Below, in pieces: positions 30,291 through 39,130 of a stretch of DNA of 64,000 nt. Source of the DNA: a virus; IMG/VR virus record IMGVR_UViG_3300035698_014170, positions 1 to 64,000 of that record; one strand, given 5' to 3'. Every line of letters starts with the position of its first letter. Position 1 is the stretch's first letter. The translations under genes were made by a program, and so were the position numbers. The notes beneath the pieces were generated by a model that saw nothing but the letters and a program-made list of their open reading frames with translations, was not told the origin of the DNA and searched no databases.

Positions 30291-30359
30291 ATATAAATTG
30301 TTAGGATATATATAACTATCCACTAAATAGATATAAATTATTGGGAAATATAAAACTAT
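30288..30359 (+). repeat. Two 32-bp direct repeats before the gene at 30358
   Basis: TAGATATAAATTGTTAGGAT... (30288-30319) and TAGATATAAATTATTGGGAA... (30328-30359) match over 32 positions with few differences and both end in ACTAT. Each holds TATAAATT, one base from the T4 late box, so they may be tandem promoters or operator sites for the downstream gene. Confidence 0.5.
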
Positions 30360-30795
30360 GAGTATAAGAAAAAAAATTATTGAAGCAAAAGATGTTTCGA
30401 TTTATAAGAAACTTTTAAAAGTACTTGGAGATTATTCTACTTCGTTTCCTGCAACTGGAGTTACTGGATTATTTGATGTAGCAATTGAACAAGGCAAGAA
30501 GATACTTCCGAATGATAAACAAGCACTAGATATAATTGATTGCCTTTTATCAGACGAATCTAATCCTGCCGCTGTTCAAAAGTTTCTTAATTGCAGATTT
30601 TCAGATCTTCCAATTGAATATCGTCCTATTTCTAAAAAAGGAAATAAACATGAGGTAGCTTCTTGGGAAAGAAACGGAATAGTAAGTGACAGAGCAAAGG
30701 CACTTATAGATTTTGGAGTAGTAGGTAAAAAAGGTAAATGGTCAGATATAGACGGACAGAGTGTAACGCTTGTTGATATATCTAAAGAAGAATAA
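30358..30795 (+). CDS. Hypothetical protein, candidate internal head protein
   Basis: 145 residues, basic helical N-terminal half and a beta-rich end (W-S-D-I-D-G-Q-S-V-T-L-V). The N terminus M-S-I-R-K-K-I-I-E followed by Ala fits a very short targeting peptide with an I-x-E cleavage site. The start overlaps the second direct repeat. No family recognised. Confidence 0.5.
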   Translation: MSIRKKIIEAKDVSIYKKLLKVLGDYSTSFPATGVTGLFDVAIEQGKKILPNDKQALDIIDCLLSDESNPAAVQKFLNCRFSDLPIEYRPISKKGNKHEVASWERNGIVSDRAKALIDFGVVGKKGKWSDIDGQSVTLVDISKEE

Positions 30796-30831
30796 TTATC
30801 GTCAAAAAATTTAATAATTTAAGGAACAATA

Positions 30832-32895
30832 ATGAGCAATAGTGAAATTAATCCAGTTGATTTATTTGAATGTCTTGTAAATGATAACGGCATCAAAGTT
30901 TTTACCGAAGGCAAAGCAGAAATTGAAAATTCACTAGACCGGTTAGCTAAAGTTTCTGGTACAGAATTGTCAGATATTTGGTTAGTCGAAGTAGCAGGTA
31001 AGAAAGTTCCCGAAAGTAGACTAGACGTAATCGACGATATAATGCATTCTAAATACAGTGCAGAATACGACAGTTATCTTAAAGGCGAAACTGGGTTAGC
31101 AGAAAGAAAAAATCGTTTCAAAAACTTAAGAATATCTGAAGCAGGATACAACAAAGGCGATACTGTTAAAGTCGTTAAAGATAGTGAATGGGGTCAATGG
31201 CTTGTCAAATATTATGAAAATGGTAAATATTCAGAAGATAAGACATCTTATCACGATGATAAAGAAGATGCAGAAGGAACAGCAGAGTTTACTCGTAAGA
31301 AAATTGCTACTGCTAACGAATCTACAGAATCAGAAGAAACAGCTCCTGCTGAATTAATTGAAGAACCAGAATTAGACTCTGAAGATGTATCAATGGAAGA
31401 CGGGGAAAAAACTCCTGATAAGAAAAAACAAGATGGTATGGACGAAGTGTCTGATAAAGAGTTGGAGCAACTTATTGATAAGAAAAACGAATCTACTGAT
31501 TCGATGGATAATAGATTACAGAAAATGTTTACTGAGGATAAAATAGAAATTCTTCAAAAGAAAATTGATCGATTAAATGCTCAAGCAAAAGAAACAGATA
31601 GCCAGCAACAAGGTACTAGAAAATCAAGTCGAGGCTACGGACTTCAAAATATGTACGGAGAGATAGATAAAGCAGAAAAGGAAATTGCTGTTCTAAAAAA
31701 AAGATTAGGAGAATCTATTAACGAATCTGTGCAAGAATTAATAGGAGAAGTATCTGGTATAACACAGTTTGAACAGAAGATATTGAATTGGGCAATTGAA
31801 AACAATGTGATAGATAACGAATTTCCTTCTTATAATGACATGATGTATGCAATTTCTCGTCATCCTAAAGCAGAAAAACAATCGTTGTCTTCTATAGGCG
31901 ATAACGAAGTTCGATTAGCCGATAACGCGGACGTATCAGGAATGTATTTAAGATATATTTTAATGCCTAAAGCAAAAGAAGCTTTTAAACACAGTTACTC
32001 AGATACCGAATCTTGGTTTGATGTAGATAAAGAAGGCAATCCTACTAAAGAATCTTTACATATTTGCAACGATTGTAGTAAGACGTTTAGGAGTAAACTT
32101 TCTGAGTGTACGCATTGTAAATCAAAAAACGTAGAAAAAATAGTAGAAGAAATATCAGATCAACTAGCCTTAGGTACAAAGATTGAAATGGAACATACGG
32201 ACGACAAAGAAGAAGCTGCTAAAATAGCAATTGACCATATTCAAGAAGATCCTGATTATTATACAAAACTTAAAAAGATGGAAGCTGGCGGTTGTGACGA
32301 ATCTAAAGTAAACGAATTTGACGACAATAAAGACGGATATACAGTAATTGCAAAAGGTATAGCAGATAAAGATTCAGCAGATGAACTTGCTAATACTCAT
32401 CAAGCCACTGTTATACAAGACGAAGAAGATGAAAAGAAGTTCGCTGTAATCAAAAAGACAGACGAATCTAAAGTAAACGAAGACACTCGTAATACTGTGA
32501 TTACAGCTTTTGATCCACATGGTTATAGTTTATCGGCTGAAGAAATAGATAAAGATACAGGCACTAGAACTCTTACTCTATCAAAAGGCGCCGAAGAATT
32601 AAAAATACAGATTATGCCTACTCAATCAGACGCATACGAAAGCAAAGTAAAGGAACGTGATCAAGGTAGTCCTCTTAATACTAATAAAATAGATTGGGGA
32701 GATAAGGAAGAGGTTCGAGAACTTTTCGTTGAGAATTTTGGCGAAGATTTTGATCCTGCTAATCTAGTAACAGTAGAAGACAACGATGTTAAAACAGCTG
32801 TATATATAGATTACAGTGGAAGAGTTGAATATTACTTTGTTTATTGGAACACTAATTATAATGATCTTCCTACTATTAAGAAGATAAATTTTTAA
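30832..32895 (+). CDS. Large acidic modular protein with ESK(V/T)NE linkers and zinc ribbon
   Basis: 687 residues, strongly acidic. F-K-N-L-R-I-S-E-A-G near residue 100 repeats the D-L-R-I-S-E-A-G of the prohead protease protein and fits an I-x-E cleavage site. A coiled coil lies at about residues 225-300. A zinc ribbon C-N-D-C...C-T-H-C is near residues 408-430. Three linkers (E-S-K-V-N-E twice, E-S-K-V-K-E once) separate small modules near residues 490, 545 and 603; the same linker type occurs in the genes at 12986 and 14637. I infer a virion core component processed by the phage protease. AAGGAACAATA precedes ATG 30832. Confidence 0.5.
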   Translation: MSNSEINPVDLFECLVNDNGIKVFTEGKAEIENSLDRLAKVSGTELSDIWLVEVAGKKVPESRLDVIDDIMHSKYSAEYDSYLKGETGLAERKNRFKNLRISEAGYNKGDTVKVVKDSEWGQWLVKYYENGKYSEDKTSYHDDKEDAEGTAEFTRKKIATANESTESEETAPAELIEEPELDSEDVSMEDGEKTPDKKKQDGMDEVSDKELEQLIDKKNESTDSMDNRLQKMFTEDKIEILQKKIDRLNAQAKETDSQQQGTRKSSRGYGLQNMYGEIDKAEKEIAVLKKRLGESINESVQELIGEVSGITQFEQKILNWAIENNVIDNEFPSYNDMMYAISRHPKAEKQSLSSIGDNEVRLADNADVSGMYLRYILMPKAKEAFKHSYSDTESWFDVDKEGNPTKESLHICNDCSKTFRSKLSECTHCKSKNVEKIVEEISDQLALGTKIEMEHTDDKEEAAKIAIDHIQEDPDYYTKLKKMEAGGCDESKVNEFDDNKDGYTVIAKGIADKDSADELANTHQATVIQDEEDEKKFAVIKKTDESKVNEDTRNTVITAFDPHGYSLSAEEIDKDTGTRTLTLSKGAEELKIQIMPTQSDAYESKVKERDQGSPLNTNKIDWGDKEEVRELFVENFGEDFDPANLVTVEDNDVKTAVYIDYSGRVEYYFVYWNTNYNDLPTIKKINF

Positions 32896-32908
32896 TAGAA
32901 AGATATTG

Positions 32909-33223
32909 ATGCATTTATTTCACGATAGTTTAGATAACGAAGTTGATTTAGATAACTTAGCTACTTATCCTGCTGAATGGTATAGGTTAACTGCTTACGA
33001 ATTATTCGATATGGCTTGGGCGGAAGCAGGTAAATCATTAATTTATATGAAATATTTTTATCCTAATTTTGATTGGTCCGGACAAGACGAAAACGTAAAT
33101 ATATTATGTATAGAATTACGAGATAATTATAAAGAACGTTTTTGTGACGATACTCCAGAAAATCGTTTATGGTTTATGAGTTGGATTTTTAGATTTCAAA
33201 CTGAGGTAGAAAATCAATGTTAG
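32909..33223 (+). CDS. Hypothetical acidic protein
   Basis: 104 residues from ATG 32909 (the adjacent TTG at 32906 is less likely). Acidic, rich in Trp, Tyr and Phe, probably a helical bundle. It overlaps the start of the transglycosylase gene, so they are coupled. No family recognised. Confidence 0.55.
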   Translation: MHLFHDSLDNEVDLDNLATYPAEWYRLTAYELFDMAWAEAGKSLIYMKYFYPNFDWSGQDENVNILCIELRDNYKERFCDDTPENRLWFMSWIFRFQTEVENQC

Positions 33224-33834
33224 AACTTTTAGAACAACTTATAAAAGAACAAGATGTCATTATGAATGAATTAAGTGGTAAAGGATTTAAAAAAGCTTTA
33301 GCCACTGGTATAGTAGGAGCATCTACTGTATTAGGCGGATTACAAAATACTGCACAGGCATCCCCTCCTTCCGACGCTAAACCAATATATAATCAGCCGA
33401 GTTACTCGGCACCTTTACATAAAGATGTGTCAAAGGTATCTGCCGGTGCAGTAATTATTAAACTCGATCCAATATGGAGAATTGAATCTTCTAGAGGAAA
33501 AAATCTTTGGAATAAAAGGACAAGAGCAAGAGGACATTTTCAATTTGTTGAAAAGACATGGAACGAATGTGTAAAAAGAATGGGTAAGGATTGGGATTGG
33601 TGGACTGATTCGATGGATTACAAAAAAAGCAGTCAAGTCGCTGATTATTATTTAAACAAAAGAATTCCTCAGATGATAAGGTATTATAAAATTCCTGATA
33701 CAATCGAAACAAGAATAGGTGCGTATAACTGGGGAATCGGAAATACGTTAAAAAGTTATAGGAAATACGGCGATAATTGGTTACAACATTCTACAAAAGA
33801 GACTATAGATTACGTAAGAAAGTATAAATTGTAA
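33217..33834 (+). CDS. Lytic transglycosylase-like (lysozyme-fold) virion enzyme
   Basis: 205 residues. Residues about 80-205 form a soluble-lytic-transglycosylase-like domain: the putative catalytic Glu in W-R-I-E-S-S-R-G near residue 90, the G-H-F-Q-F-V-E-K-T-W segment (compare G-x-x-Q) near 107-116, and a late A-Y-N-W-G motif near 172. It would cut peptidoglycan glycan strands during DNA entry. The front part M-L-E-L-L-E-Q-L-I-K-E resembles a capsid-targeting peptide with an I-x-E site, and a hydrophobic Ala/Gly segment lies near residues 28-46. ATG 33217 overlaps the upstream stop. Confidence 0.65.
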   Translation: MLELLEQLIKEQDVIMNELSGKGFKKALATGIVGASTVLGGLQNTAQASPPSDAKPIYNQPSYSAPLHKDVSKVSAGAVIIKLDPIWRIESSRGKNLWNKRTRARGHFQFVEKTWNECVKRMGKDWDWWTDSMDYKKSSQVADYYLNKRIPQMIRYYKIPDTIETRIGAYNWGIGNTLKSYRKYGDNWLQHSTKETIDYVRKYKL

Positions 33835-35160
33835 ATGAAAAAACTAATAGAACACTTAATAAAAATTCAAGAAACTTTTGATAGAAAAACTATAGTTGCT
33901 ATCAATAAAGTTTATAAAGACCACGAAAGAAGACTAGATCCAGATTCTGAACAAGTGAAAACTGCACTTCAAGGCTTAAAAAGTTATTACATTAATTATA
34001 TTGATTGGTGGGCACAAGGACACGGAAAAAACGAATCTTTTAAATTAAAAATGGCTTATACTAAAAGATTAGAAGAAATACAAGATAGTTTACAGTCGGG
34101 AGATATCAAAGCTCAAATTATTGCATTAGATAATGCTATAAATCAATGGCATATCGATTTTCCAGTAATCGAACATTTAAGAATGGAATTAGAAAATTTA
34201 GAAGAAGATGATATTTTAAGTAGTGAAATCGAACATGTAATAGACGATACATACGATATATTACGATCGTTAGGACGATTACCTAAAAAAAGTCCTTATG
34301 TTCTTGAATCTACAATTGATTTTCCTCGTAAAGAACTTTGTCCGGCTATTTGGTTAAAAGAAAATAATAGATATGTTATTAAACCGGAAGTTAAGGAAAT
34401 TATCTTTAATTTATTATCAGAATACGGTATAATAAATGTAATAGAGATAGCAGAAGAAATTCATATAACTGGATCAATCGGCACCGCCCAATATCTTGAC
34501 GATACTGATATCGACGTACATGTTGTAGCAGATGCTAGTAAAATTGAAAACGCCGAAAATGTTCAAAAAGATATATTTAAATACTTTAGGAAAGAAGAAA
34601 ACACTGTTTATATCGATCAGCACCCTATAGAAGTTTATTTACAATTTGATCCAAAGCAAGAACTTCTTTCTGATGCTGTTTATAATTTGATAGACGATAA
34701 ATGGATAATAGGTCCTAAAATTGTACCTGCTAGTTACGATCCTTATGAAGATTTTAGTGATGTACTTCAAGATGTAAAAGATTTAGCAGGTGAAGCAGAT
34801 AAAGAATTTGGCGAATTAAAAAGAGATGCCGTTGATTACAGTATAATAAGTAAAGCAATTGAAAATTTAGACGGAGCCGATCAAAAAGCTCTTCTTACTA
34901 AATTGAAAGATAAACTTTATGAAATAGAAAACGATATAAGTAAATTAAAAGGTCTTAAAAAGAATTGGATTCAAATGCGTAGAAACTCTTCCAAAGGAGA
35001 TGGTAAAACTCTTACTTGGAGAGAAGACAATGCAAAATTCAAATATTTGCAGCGATATCATTATATGAAAACAATTTCAAAACTTGAGCAAATACTTAGT
35101 GATAATAAAATAGAACCAGAAGAATTAAATACTATTCGTCAGATGATGGGAAGTAATTAA
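33835..35160 (+). CDS. Nucleotidyltransferase-fold protein, candidate injected effector
   Basis: 441 residues. The middle contains G-S-I-G-T-A-Q-Y-L-D-D-T-D-I-D-V-H-V near residue 213, the G-S...D-x-D signature of polymerase-beta-type nucleotidyltransferases (metal-binding Asp pair), with a third acidic strand downstream (H-P-I-E-V-Y-L). Flanking regions are helical. The N terminus M-K-K-L-I-E-H-L-I-K-I-Q-E followed by Thr again looks like a capsid-targeting peptide with an I-x-E site. If packaged, it could modify a host RNA or protein on entry; substrate unknown. It starts right after the transglycosylase stop and overlaps the next gene (TAATG). Confidence 0.6.
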   Translation: MKKLIEHLIKIQETFDRKTIVAINKVYKDHERRLDPDSEQVKTALQGLKSYYINYIDWWAQGHGKNESFKLKMAYTKRLEEIQDSLQSGDIKAQIIALDNAINQWHIDFPVIEHLRMELENLEEDDILSSEIEHVIDDTYDILRSLGRLPKKSPYVLESTIDFPRKELCPAIWLKENNRYVIKPEVKEIIFNLLSEYGIINVIEIAEEIHITGSIGTAQYLDDTDIDVHVVADASKIENAENVQKDIFKYFRKEENTVYIDQHPIEVYLQFDPKQELLSDAVYNLIDDKWIIGPKIVPASYDPYEDFSDVLQDVKDLAGEADKEFGELKRDAVDYSIISKAIENLDGADQKALLTKLKDKLYEIENDISKLKGLKKNWIQMRRNSSKGDGKTLTWREDNAKFKYLQRYHYMKTISKLEQILSDNKIEPEELNTIRQMMGSN

Positions 35161-35636
35161 TGAGTAAGATGATACCTCAAAGATCAATTGATGCACTACG
35201 TGCCCAGATTAACGTATCGTTAGCGAATTTTGGGATTGACTGTGATCTATATGTTCCGACAAACCTTGCTACTACTGAAATCGACGATATTTATCAAGCC
35301 CCTGCTGATTATGTATTTGATCATTATACAACTACTTGTTTTATTGAATGGAACCCTAATATTTTTAGACTAAAAGCTAGGGGGCTTTACGTAGACGGCG
35401 AATTACCTATTATTGTGTATATCCCTTATAAAGCTACTGATGATAGTAACGAAGAAGTAGACGTAGATGTATTAAGACATAGTTATATATCAATTGATCC
35501 TCAGTTTATTCCAGATGATTATGAAGGTGCTGAGGAATTTGAATTAGTTGACATAATCGTAGACAAATTTCATGATGCTGCGATTGTAAAATCATTTAAA
35601 GCAGTTCCAAGGAGATATGAAGATGCTTCTGGATAA
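35160..35636 (+). CDS. Probable neck or connector structural protein
   Basis: 158 residues, helical start then beta-rich (F-I-E-W-N-P...L-P-I-I-V-Y-I-P-Y-K). Acidic and compact. Position between head-associated genes and the tail module and its general look suggest a virion connector, but I cannot match it to a specific T4 neck protein. Confidence 0.4.
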   Translation: MSKMIPQRSIDALRAQINVSLANFGIDCDLYVPTNLATTEIDDIYQAPADYVFDHYTTTCFIEWNPNIFRLKARGLYVDGELPIIVYIPYKATDDSNEEVDVDVLRHSYISIDPQFIPDDYEGAEEFELVDIIVDKFHDAAIVKSFKAVPRRYEDASG

Positions 35637-35647
35637 AGGAAAAGAAA

Positions 35648-35848
35648 ATGATAGTAGACAAAATTGTAAATACATCTTTTGGAAATGTCGAAATACGTTT
35701 AATAGATAAAACTTTGGTAAACATAAAACCAAACGAAGCTTTAGAAAAAGTAGATGTATTTAATGTAAATGAGCTTATTTCAAACGGTAATTTATTGATT
35801 GATTTAGGTGAAGACGGATTAAAATTCAGAACAGGTAAAAGGAGCTAA
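35648..35848 (+). CDS. Small beta-domain protein, pair member 1
   Basis: 66 residues, beta-rich. Together with the next gene it shares the plan V-x-x-I-x-N...L-x-x-x-P/K-x-E...D-V-x-N-x-x-x-L, so the two look like diverged tandem duplicates. AAAGGAAAAGAAA precedes ATG 35648. Function unknown. Confidence 0.5.
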   Translation: MIVDKIVNTSFGNVEIRLIDKTLVNIKPNEALEKVDVFNVNELISNGNLLIDLGEDGLKFRTGKRS

Positions 35849-35850
35849 TT

Positions 35851-36057
35851 ATGAGAGTATCAAATATTAAAAACGTATCAAAAAAAGGTGTTACGCTTAA
35901 GACGGTTAGTAAGATGGAAATATTTTTACCGCCGGAGCAAGAATTTGAGGATATAGATGTGACTAATTTAAAAAAGCTAGGTGAAAAGGTGTCTTATGTT
36001 TCGGATTTAACAGAAGTAAATCGTGGGAAAAGGGGTAGAGCTGTTCTTCATAGCTAA
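35851..36057 (+). CDS. Small beta-domain protein, pair member 2
   Basis: 68 residues starting two bases after its likely paralogue, with AAAAGGAGCTAATT as ribosome site. Beta-rich with a basic tail (R-G-K-R-G-R). The first domain of the gene at 18356 may be related. Confidence 0.5.
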   Translation: MRVSNIKNVSKKGVTLKTVSKMEIFLPPEQEFEDIDVTNLKKLGEKVSYVSDLTEVNRGKRGRAVLHS

Positions 36058-36176
36058 TTCACAATATATACATTGATTTAGTTTTTATCTTTTAACAGAT
36101 TGAAAAATTAATAAAGCCATATTCGTCCTTATACTTAATTAATATACTATACTAATTTTAAAGAAACAAAAATAAC

Positions 36177-36455
36177 ATGAAAAAATTGAAAAAAATTGAA
36201 ACTTTATCTGAGTTTAAAAATTATTCTCAATTGTTAGCCGCTCACCGTATATTAGGCGAATATTTAAATTTAAAAGAAGTTTTAGCAGAAATTCGGGATA
36301 ACACATCTTGTAATTTTTCTAAAATAGAACCAGAATCATTTGCAGAAGGATGGATTAAAGAAAACGTTATTACAAAAGACAAAGATTGGCCGGATAACGT
36401 ATTCAAATATTTTATGGAACTTTTTGTAGGTTATAATCATAATCAAGAGGAATAA
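36177..36455 (+). CDS. Hypothetical helical protein
   Basis: 92 residues, helical, preceded by a 119-bp AT-rich gap (36058-36176) in which I see no clear promoter beyond TATACT-like boxes near 36146-36152. No family recognised. It is the first gene of the tail cluster. Confidence 0.5.
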   Translation: MKKLKKIETLSEFKNYSQLLAAHRILGEYLNLKEVLAEIRDNTSCNFSKIEPESFAEGWIKENVITKDKDWPDNVFKYFMELFVGYNHNQEE

Positions 36456-36457
36456 AA

Positions 36458-37375
36458 TTGTCTAGTTTTCTTAAAACAATTGATATAAGTATAAGAACCG
36501 CTTTATTCGATAAGTTCGGAGATCTCCTAGATCTTATTGATGTAAACAGAGGTGTTCTTCTTTATCCAAAAGAAATAGCTTTTAGAATGATATCTGAGAA
36601 GAAGGGGAAGTCTATCTCTGAATTTATAAATGTTTGGAGAACAAGGACTGCGCCTTCGTGGAAGAGACAAAGAACTCCTGTAGCTCGCCGAGGAATGACA
36701 ATGGATTATACCGACAGTACAGGTACTAATACCACTGTTGTTAAAGCAATGCCAGTCGATTTAGAGTATAATGTTTGGTTTTGGACAAAAGATATTGAGA
36801 ATCTTAATCTTATAGCAGAGAAATACCTTTTTTGGCAGCAGGATAATCCCAACCTCAATTTATATTATAATACTGATTATCCTGCTGACCTTGATTTACA
36901 TTTTGGTGAAATGGTAGACGAATCAAATGTTCCTAATATGTTAGATCGTGGTAACCATTTCTGCATGCGAGTACCGATTACAATAGATGGTTGGATATTT
37001 GCAAGTGATGATACATCCAAGGTTATTCAAAAAATTGAGATGGTTTTATATGATTCTCAAAATTTAACAGATTATAAAGAATGTATATACGAAGCAGATG
37101 AATATGATTCAGATACTGAAGCTGCTTTAAGATTATACGAAGAGCACATGTTTGGAATATTAGCAGTAGACGTTGATAAAAGTACATTTACTGTAAACAG
37201 GGCATCTGCTGACGAATTTGTAGTAGATAGTACTCTTTATATCGATGACAGTACTGGAAACGACGGAGTTTACACAATTGTATCCGCAGTAGACGGAGCT
37301 GATAATACAGTAGTAACAGTATTAGAAGAAATCGAAGACAGTACTGTTGACGGAAATATTAGCATAAAAATATAA
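36458..37375 (+). CDS. Tail-completion or neck protein upstream of the sheath (TTG start)
   Basis: 305 residues starting at TTG 36458 with GAGGAATAAAA upstream; no ATG fits near it. The central part (Y-N-V-W-F-W-T-K-D...F-W-Q-Q-D-N-P-N-L-N-L-Y-Y) resembles structural proteins encoded just before the sheath gene in large T4-like phages, where gp15/gp3-type proteins cap the tail. The C-terminal about 80 residues form a small beta domain. Exact T4 counterpart uncertain. Confidence 0.5.
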   Translation: MSSFLKTIDISIRTALFDKFGDLLDLIDVNRGVLLYPKEIAFRMISEKKGKSISEFINVWRTRTAPSWKRQRTPVARRGMTMDYTDSTGTNTTVVKAMPVDLEYNVWFWTKDIENLNLIAEKYLFWQQDNPNLNLYYNTDYPADLDLHFGEMVDESNVPNMLDRGNHFCMRVPITIDGWIFASDDTSKVIQKIEMVLYDSQNLTDYKECIYEADEYDSDTEAALRLYEEHMFGILAVDVDKSTFTVNRASADEFVVDSTLYIDDSTGNDGVYTIVSAVDGADNTVVTVLEEIEDSTVDGNISIKI

Positions 37376-37403
37376 AATAATTTTTGAATTTGGAGAACAA
37401 ATA

Positions 37404-39130
37404 ATGGGAACTTATCTTAGCGCTGGCGTATATAGTAAAGAAAAAGATTTATCACAAATAGTACTGAATATTGCTACTACTACTACTGCTGCGTTATGTG
37501 GTTGGTCGCCAAAAGGTGACGTAGACGATATCAAACTTATTACAAACCAACAGCAATTTATAGAGGAATACGGCAAACCCGTTAATACATCGGGGAACTA
37601 TTTTCATTATACTGCTTTAGCTTTTCTTGAGAAAGGTAATAAGCTTTGGTGTAAAAGAGTAGAAGAAGACGCAGAGTATGGCGGGTATGGAATTAGTAAT
37701 GCTGTTCTTGCTGGAACGAACGAAACATTTAGTGACATATCTAACGATTTTGATGCAATCATGGATAGCGGATATGCAGGTTCTTTAACGGACGCAGATT
37801 GTTTATTCATGATTATGGGTAAAGATCCTGGCGTTTGGAATGCAAGAATAAGTGTAGCAGTCGATAAACTAGTGAATACTACGGAAAGTTGGGATACTGG
37901 AGCTCCTACAGCAGTAGCAGATGCAATTGTTCCAGCCGAAGTAGATCAGTATACATTTAGAATTAAAGTGTACTGGGAAAACGACGATGGAGATGACGAA
38001 TTAGTCGAAACATGGGTAGTTTCTAGAAAACATAAAATTAACGGTTACGGCAAACAACTTTATCTTGAAGATAGAATTAACGGCTACAGTGAGTATATTT
38101 ATGTACAGGACAATACTGCACTTGCTGATACTCGAATGCCAGATGGTTTTACCACTCAAGTTAATTTAGGAGCAGGATCTGACGGTACTGCTTATGCTTC
38201 TCTTGCTAAAACAGTTATAGCAGGTGCATCTGCCACAAGTACAGGTTGGTATGCTTTTCAAATCCAGCAGTTGTCGATATCAGAATTTTGTTAAACGGCG
38301 GAGAAACTGGTGACGGTGTAACTACTGCTGTTCAAGATGCAATGTTAGCAATAGCAGAAGCAAGAGCAGATTGTATTGCAATAATGGATATGGATTACGA
38401 TGAGATGGGTGCAGGTGTAGACGATGCTATTACTTGGCGGAAGACTGTTAATAACATGAATTCAAGTTACGCAGCACTTTATGCTCCTTGGGTTAGAATA
38501 AACGATCCTTATAATGATGTATTAATGTACGTACCGCCATCAGGATATGTAGGAGCCCAATTTGCTTATAATGATTATGTTGCACAACCTTGGAATGCTC
38601 CAGCAGGTTTTAATCGAGGAATGTTAAATATTGTATCTGTGCAAGACATATTTACAGAAGGCGAAAGAGATGTTTTATATGAGGCTCAGATTAATCCTAT
38701 TCAAACGTTCAGAGGCGAAGGCGACGCAATCTGGGGTCAAAAGACAATGCAGACAAAATCTTCTGCTCTTAGTCGTGTAAATGTACGTAGATTACTTATC
38801 GTAATTGAAAAGGCGATGGCTATTAGTCTTAGACCGTTTGTATTCGAAAACAATAGTGAGTTAACTAGATTTAGAATTGAAGCTATGTTGATCGAATACT
38901 TAGATCTTTTATCTTCACAAGGTGCTTTCCAAACAGAAGCAGGCGATAACGGATATCTAGTTGTTGTAGATACTACTAACAACACAACAGCAGTAATAGA
39001 TAGGAATGAGCTTAAAGTTTCGGTTTTTGTGAAACCTGCGAGAACGGCAGAATTTCTTGAACTCTCTACGGTTGTTACCAGTTCTGGGGCCAGCTTTGAT
39101 GAGCTCACTTCTCGTGGAGCTTTACTGTAA
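37404..39130 (+). CDS. gp18: Tail sheath protein, T4 gp18-like (one-base frameshift near 38256)
   Basis: Two frames, 37404-38294 and 38246-39130, join into one protein of about 575 residues if one T is added to the run at 38255-38258: ...G-W-Y-A-F then S-N-P-A-V-V-D-I-R-I-L-L-N-G-G. The N-terminal part (Y-L-S-A-G-V-Y-S-K-E-K-D) and the C-terminal domain (S-A-L-S-R-V-N-V-R-R-L-L-I-V-I-E-K, then F-E-N-N near residue 480) are typical of contractile sheaths. An essential gene is unlikely to be truly broken, so the shift is most likely a sequence error. GGAGAACAAATA precedes ATG 37404. Confidence 0.85.

Noticed and set aside
37404-39130. Group I intron or intein splitting the sheath gene
   Set aside because: The two frames overlap by 49 bases and join by one missing T; there is no room for an intron and no intein motif.
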